Part shown: in pieces, positions 63,053-64,000 of the stretch
Layout of the letters: every line of letters begins with the position of its first letter
Position numbering within the stretch: position 1 is the stretch's first letter
Assembly: GCF_004116465.1 (NCBI RefSeq)
Contig: NZ_PDJV01000006.1
Span: 1-64,000, forward strand
Origin: Arcobacter sp. F2176
GTDB lineage: Bacteria > Campylobacterota > Campylobacteria > Campylobacterales > Arcobacteraceae
DNA length: 64,000 nt
Direction: 5' to 3'
Position numbers and translations under genes: made by a program
The notes under the pieces: generated by a model
The model's input: the letters and a program-made list of their open reading frames with translations, nothing else
Database searches by the model: none
Told to the model about the DNA's origin: nothing

Positions 63053-64000
63053 ATGAATGATAAAAACATAGAACAGCTTGATCAATTAGTTGAAATACTT
63101 AATAGTGAAATATTAGAGTTTAAAACAGATAATAACAATAGCGTTCACCCTTATGATATCTCTGAACAACTTTTAAAACTTAGAGATATTGATGAAGATG
63201 AATACTCTAAAATGCTTAAAAGAATTCCAAGTGCTCTTCTTGCTGAAGTTTTATCTGAGATGCCAGATATTGTTCAAGAAGAGATTAGTGATCATATCAG
63301 TACTAAAAAAATAGTTGCAATTACATCGAGTATGGATACCGATGATGCAGCTGACTTTATCCAAAATATTTCTGAAGATAATGAAGAATTAGCACAAGAG
63401 ATTTTAGAAAGTTTTGATGATGAAGATAAAGAGTTACTTGAACAACTTATCTCTTATAATGATGATGAAGCCGGTGCTTATATGCAAACAGAGCTTTTTA
63501 GTGCAAGAGAAGATGAAAAAATTGGTGATGCAATAAAAAGGTTAAAAGAGTTAAAAGAGATTGGAGAAGTTGATAATATTTGGCATTGTCATATTACAGA
63601 TAAGCGTGGCGTTTATTTAGGAAGTGTTGGATTAGAAGAGCTTATTATTTTTGAACATGATATGAAGTTTTCTGATGTTCCAAGCGATAAACTAAGAAAT
63701 TATAATGTATCCCATAAAGCTGACCTAAAAGAAGTGGTAGATATGGTTACAAACTATAACTTATCTAGTTTACCTGTTGTGGATAATAGAAATAGACTTA
63801 TTGGTAGAATTACTTCAGATGACGTTTATGACATTATCCAAGATAGTGCAACTGAGCAAATCTATAACATGGCAGGGGTTAATGATGAAGCTGAGCAAGA
63901 AGAGAGTATGTATCAAATCGGTAAAAGTAGAGCGATTTGGTTAGGTGTAAACTTGCTTACTGCAATCGCTGCTTCTATTGTAATTGGTATGTTTGATGCA
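63053..64000 (+). CDS. mgtE: Magnesium transporter MgtE (N-terminal part, cut by the window end)
   Basis: 316 codons from the ATG at 63053 to the end. The N-terminal MgtE_N domain has 'LKRIPSALLAEVLSEMPDIVQEEI' and 'DDAADFIQNISEDNEELAQEIL'. Two CBS domains follow ('DEAGAYMQTELFSAREDEKIGDAIKRL' ... 'SLPVVDNRNRLIGRITSDDVYDII'). The membrane part begins near residue 300 ('SRAIWLGVNLLTAIAASIVIGMF'). It gates Mg2+ entry by cytosolic Mg2+ binding. The pore is outside the window. It starts one base after the SDR stop. Confidence 0.96.
   Translation, partial: MNDKNIEQLDQLVEILNSEILEFKTDNNNSVHPYDISEQLLKLRDIDEDEYSKMLKRIPSALLAEVLSEMPDIVQEEISDHISTKKIVAITSSMDTDDAADFIQNISEDNEELAQEILESFDDEDKELLEQLISYNDDEAGAYMQTELFSAREDEKIGDAIKRLKELKEIGEVDNIWHCHITDKRGVYLGSVGLEELIIFEHDMKFSDVPSDKLRNYNVSHKADLKEVVDMVTNYNLSSLPVVDNRNRLIGRITSDDVYDIIQDSATEQIYNMAGVNDEAEQEESMYQIGKSRAIWLGVNLLTAIAASIVIGMFDA

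Overview
The window comes from a low-GC, AT-rich genome of the Campylobacterota, most likely an Arcobacter-type organism. The evidence is the cbb3 oxidase cluster with a DUF4006 gene, a di-heme cytochrome c1, a MOMP-like porin, the serA-rpsA-ispH-aroA-pheT-pheS strip and the M23-lpxC-tsaB-thrB-ylxR-infB-rbfA-rimP strip. The last two strips match, from memory, the gene order of Campylobacter jejuni. No rRNA, tRNA, CRISPR array, prophage or insertion sequence was seen. Coding density is very high and no gene-free stretch exceeds 300 bases.

Layout. 1-2792: end of the ccoNOQP cbb3 oxidase operon with small accessory genes (DUF4006, a 30-residue membrane peptide, a TPM-like protein, FixH). 2776-9422: addB, then leftward prfB, a c-type cytochrome, a porin, folB and plsY. 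9525-21379: rightward nadA-nadC, a DHH phosphoesterase, the M23-lpxC-tsaB-thrB-ylxR-infB-rbfA-rimP block, a LysE exporter and ribD. 21383-22213: a small cassette in which an unrecognised gene lies between two inverted copies of a structured repeat. 22223-31676: leftward efp, serA, rpsA, ispH, aroA, pheT, pheS. 31779-38895: a HIT protein, then leftward accA, fabF, acpP, fabG and a queosine/molybdopterin block (moeA-queC-queD-queE). 38967-40039: a membrane protein and rsmE. 40040-46372: respiratory region with a possible small RNA, an orphan OmpR-type regulator, two CydA-like membrane proteins (one fused to cytochrome c) and petABC. 46551-57219: thrC, argB, addA, a thiE/tenI-like gene, atpB, ilvA, metE and a cysteine-rich hypothetical gene. 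57344-64000: trmD, rplS, a nucleosidase-like plus SPL-like radical SAM pair, a metal ABC transporter pair, DedA, an SDR and the start of mgtE.

The genes are mostly housekeeping: respiration, NAD, fatty acid, amino acid and queuosine synthesis, translation and recombination. The most unusual items are the CydA-like/cytochrome c oxidase candidate, whose promoter motif recurs in front of a possible small RNA next to the neighbouring response regulator; the repeat-flanked cassette between ribD and efp; and the nucleosidase/SPL-like pair, in which the catalytic cysteine of spore photoproduct lyase appears to be replaced.
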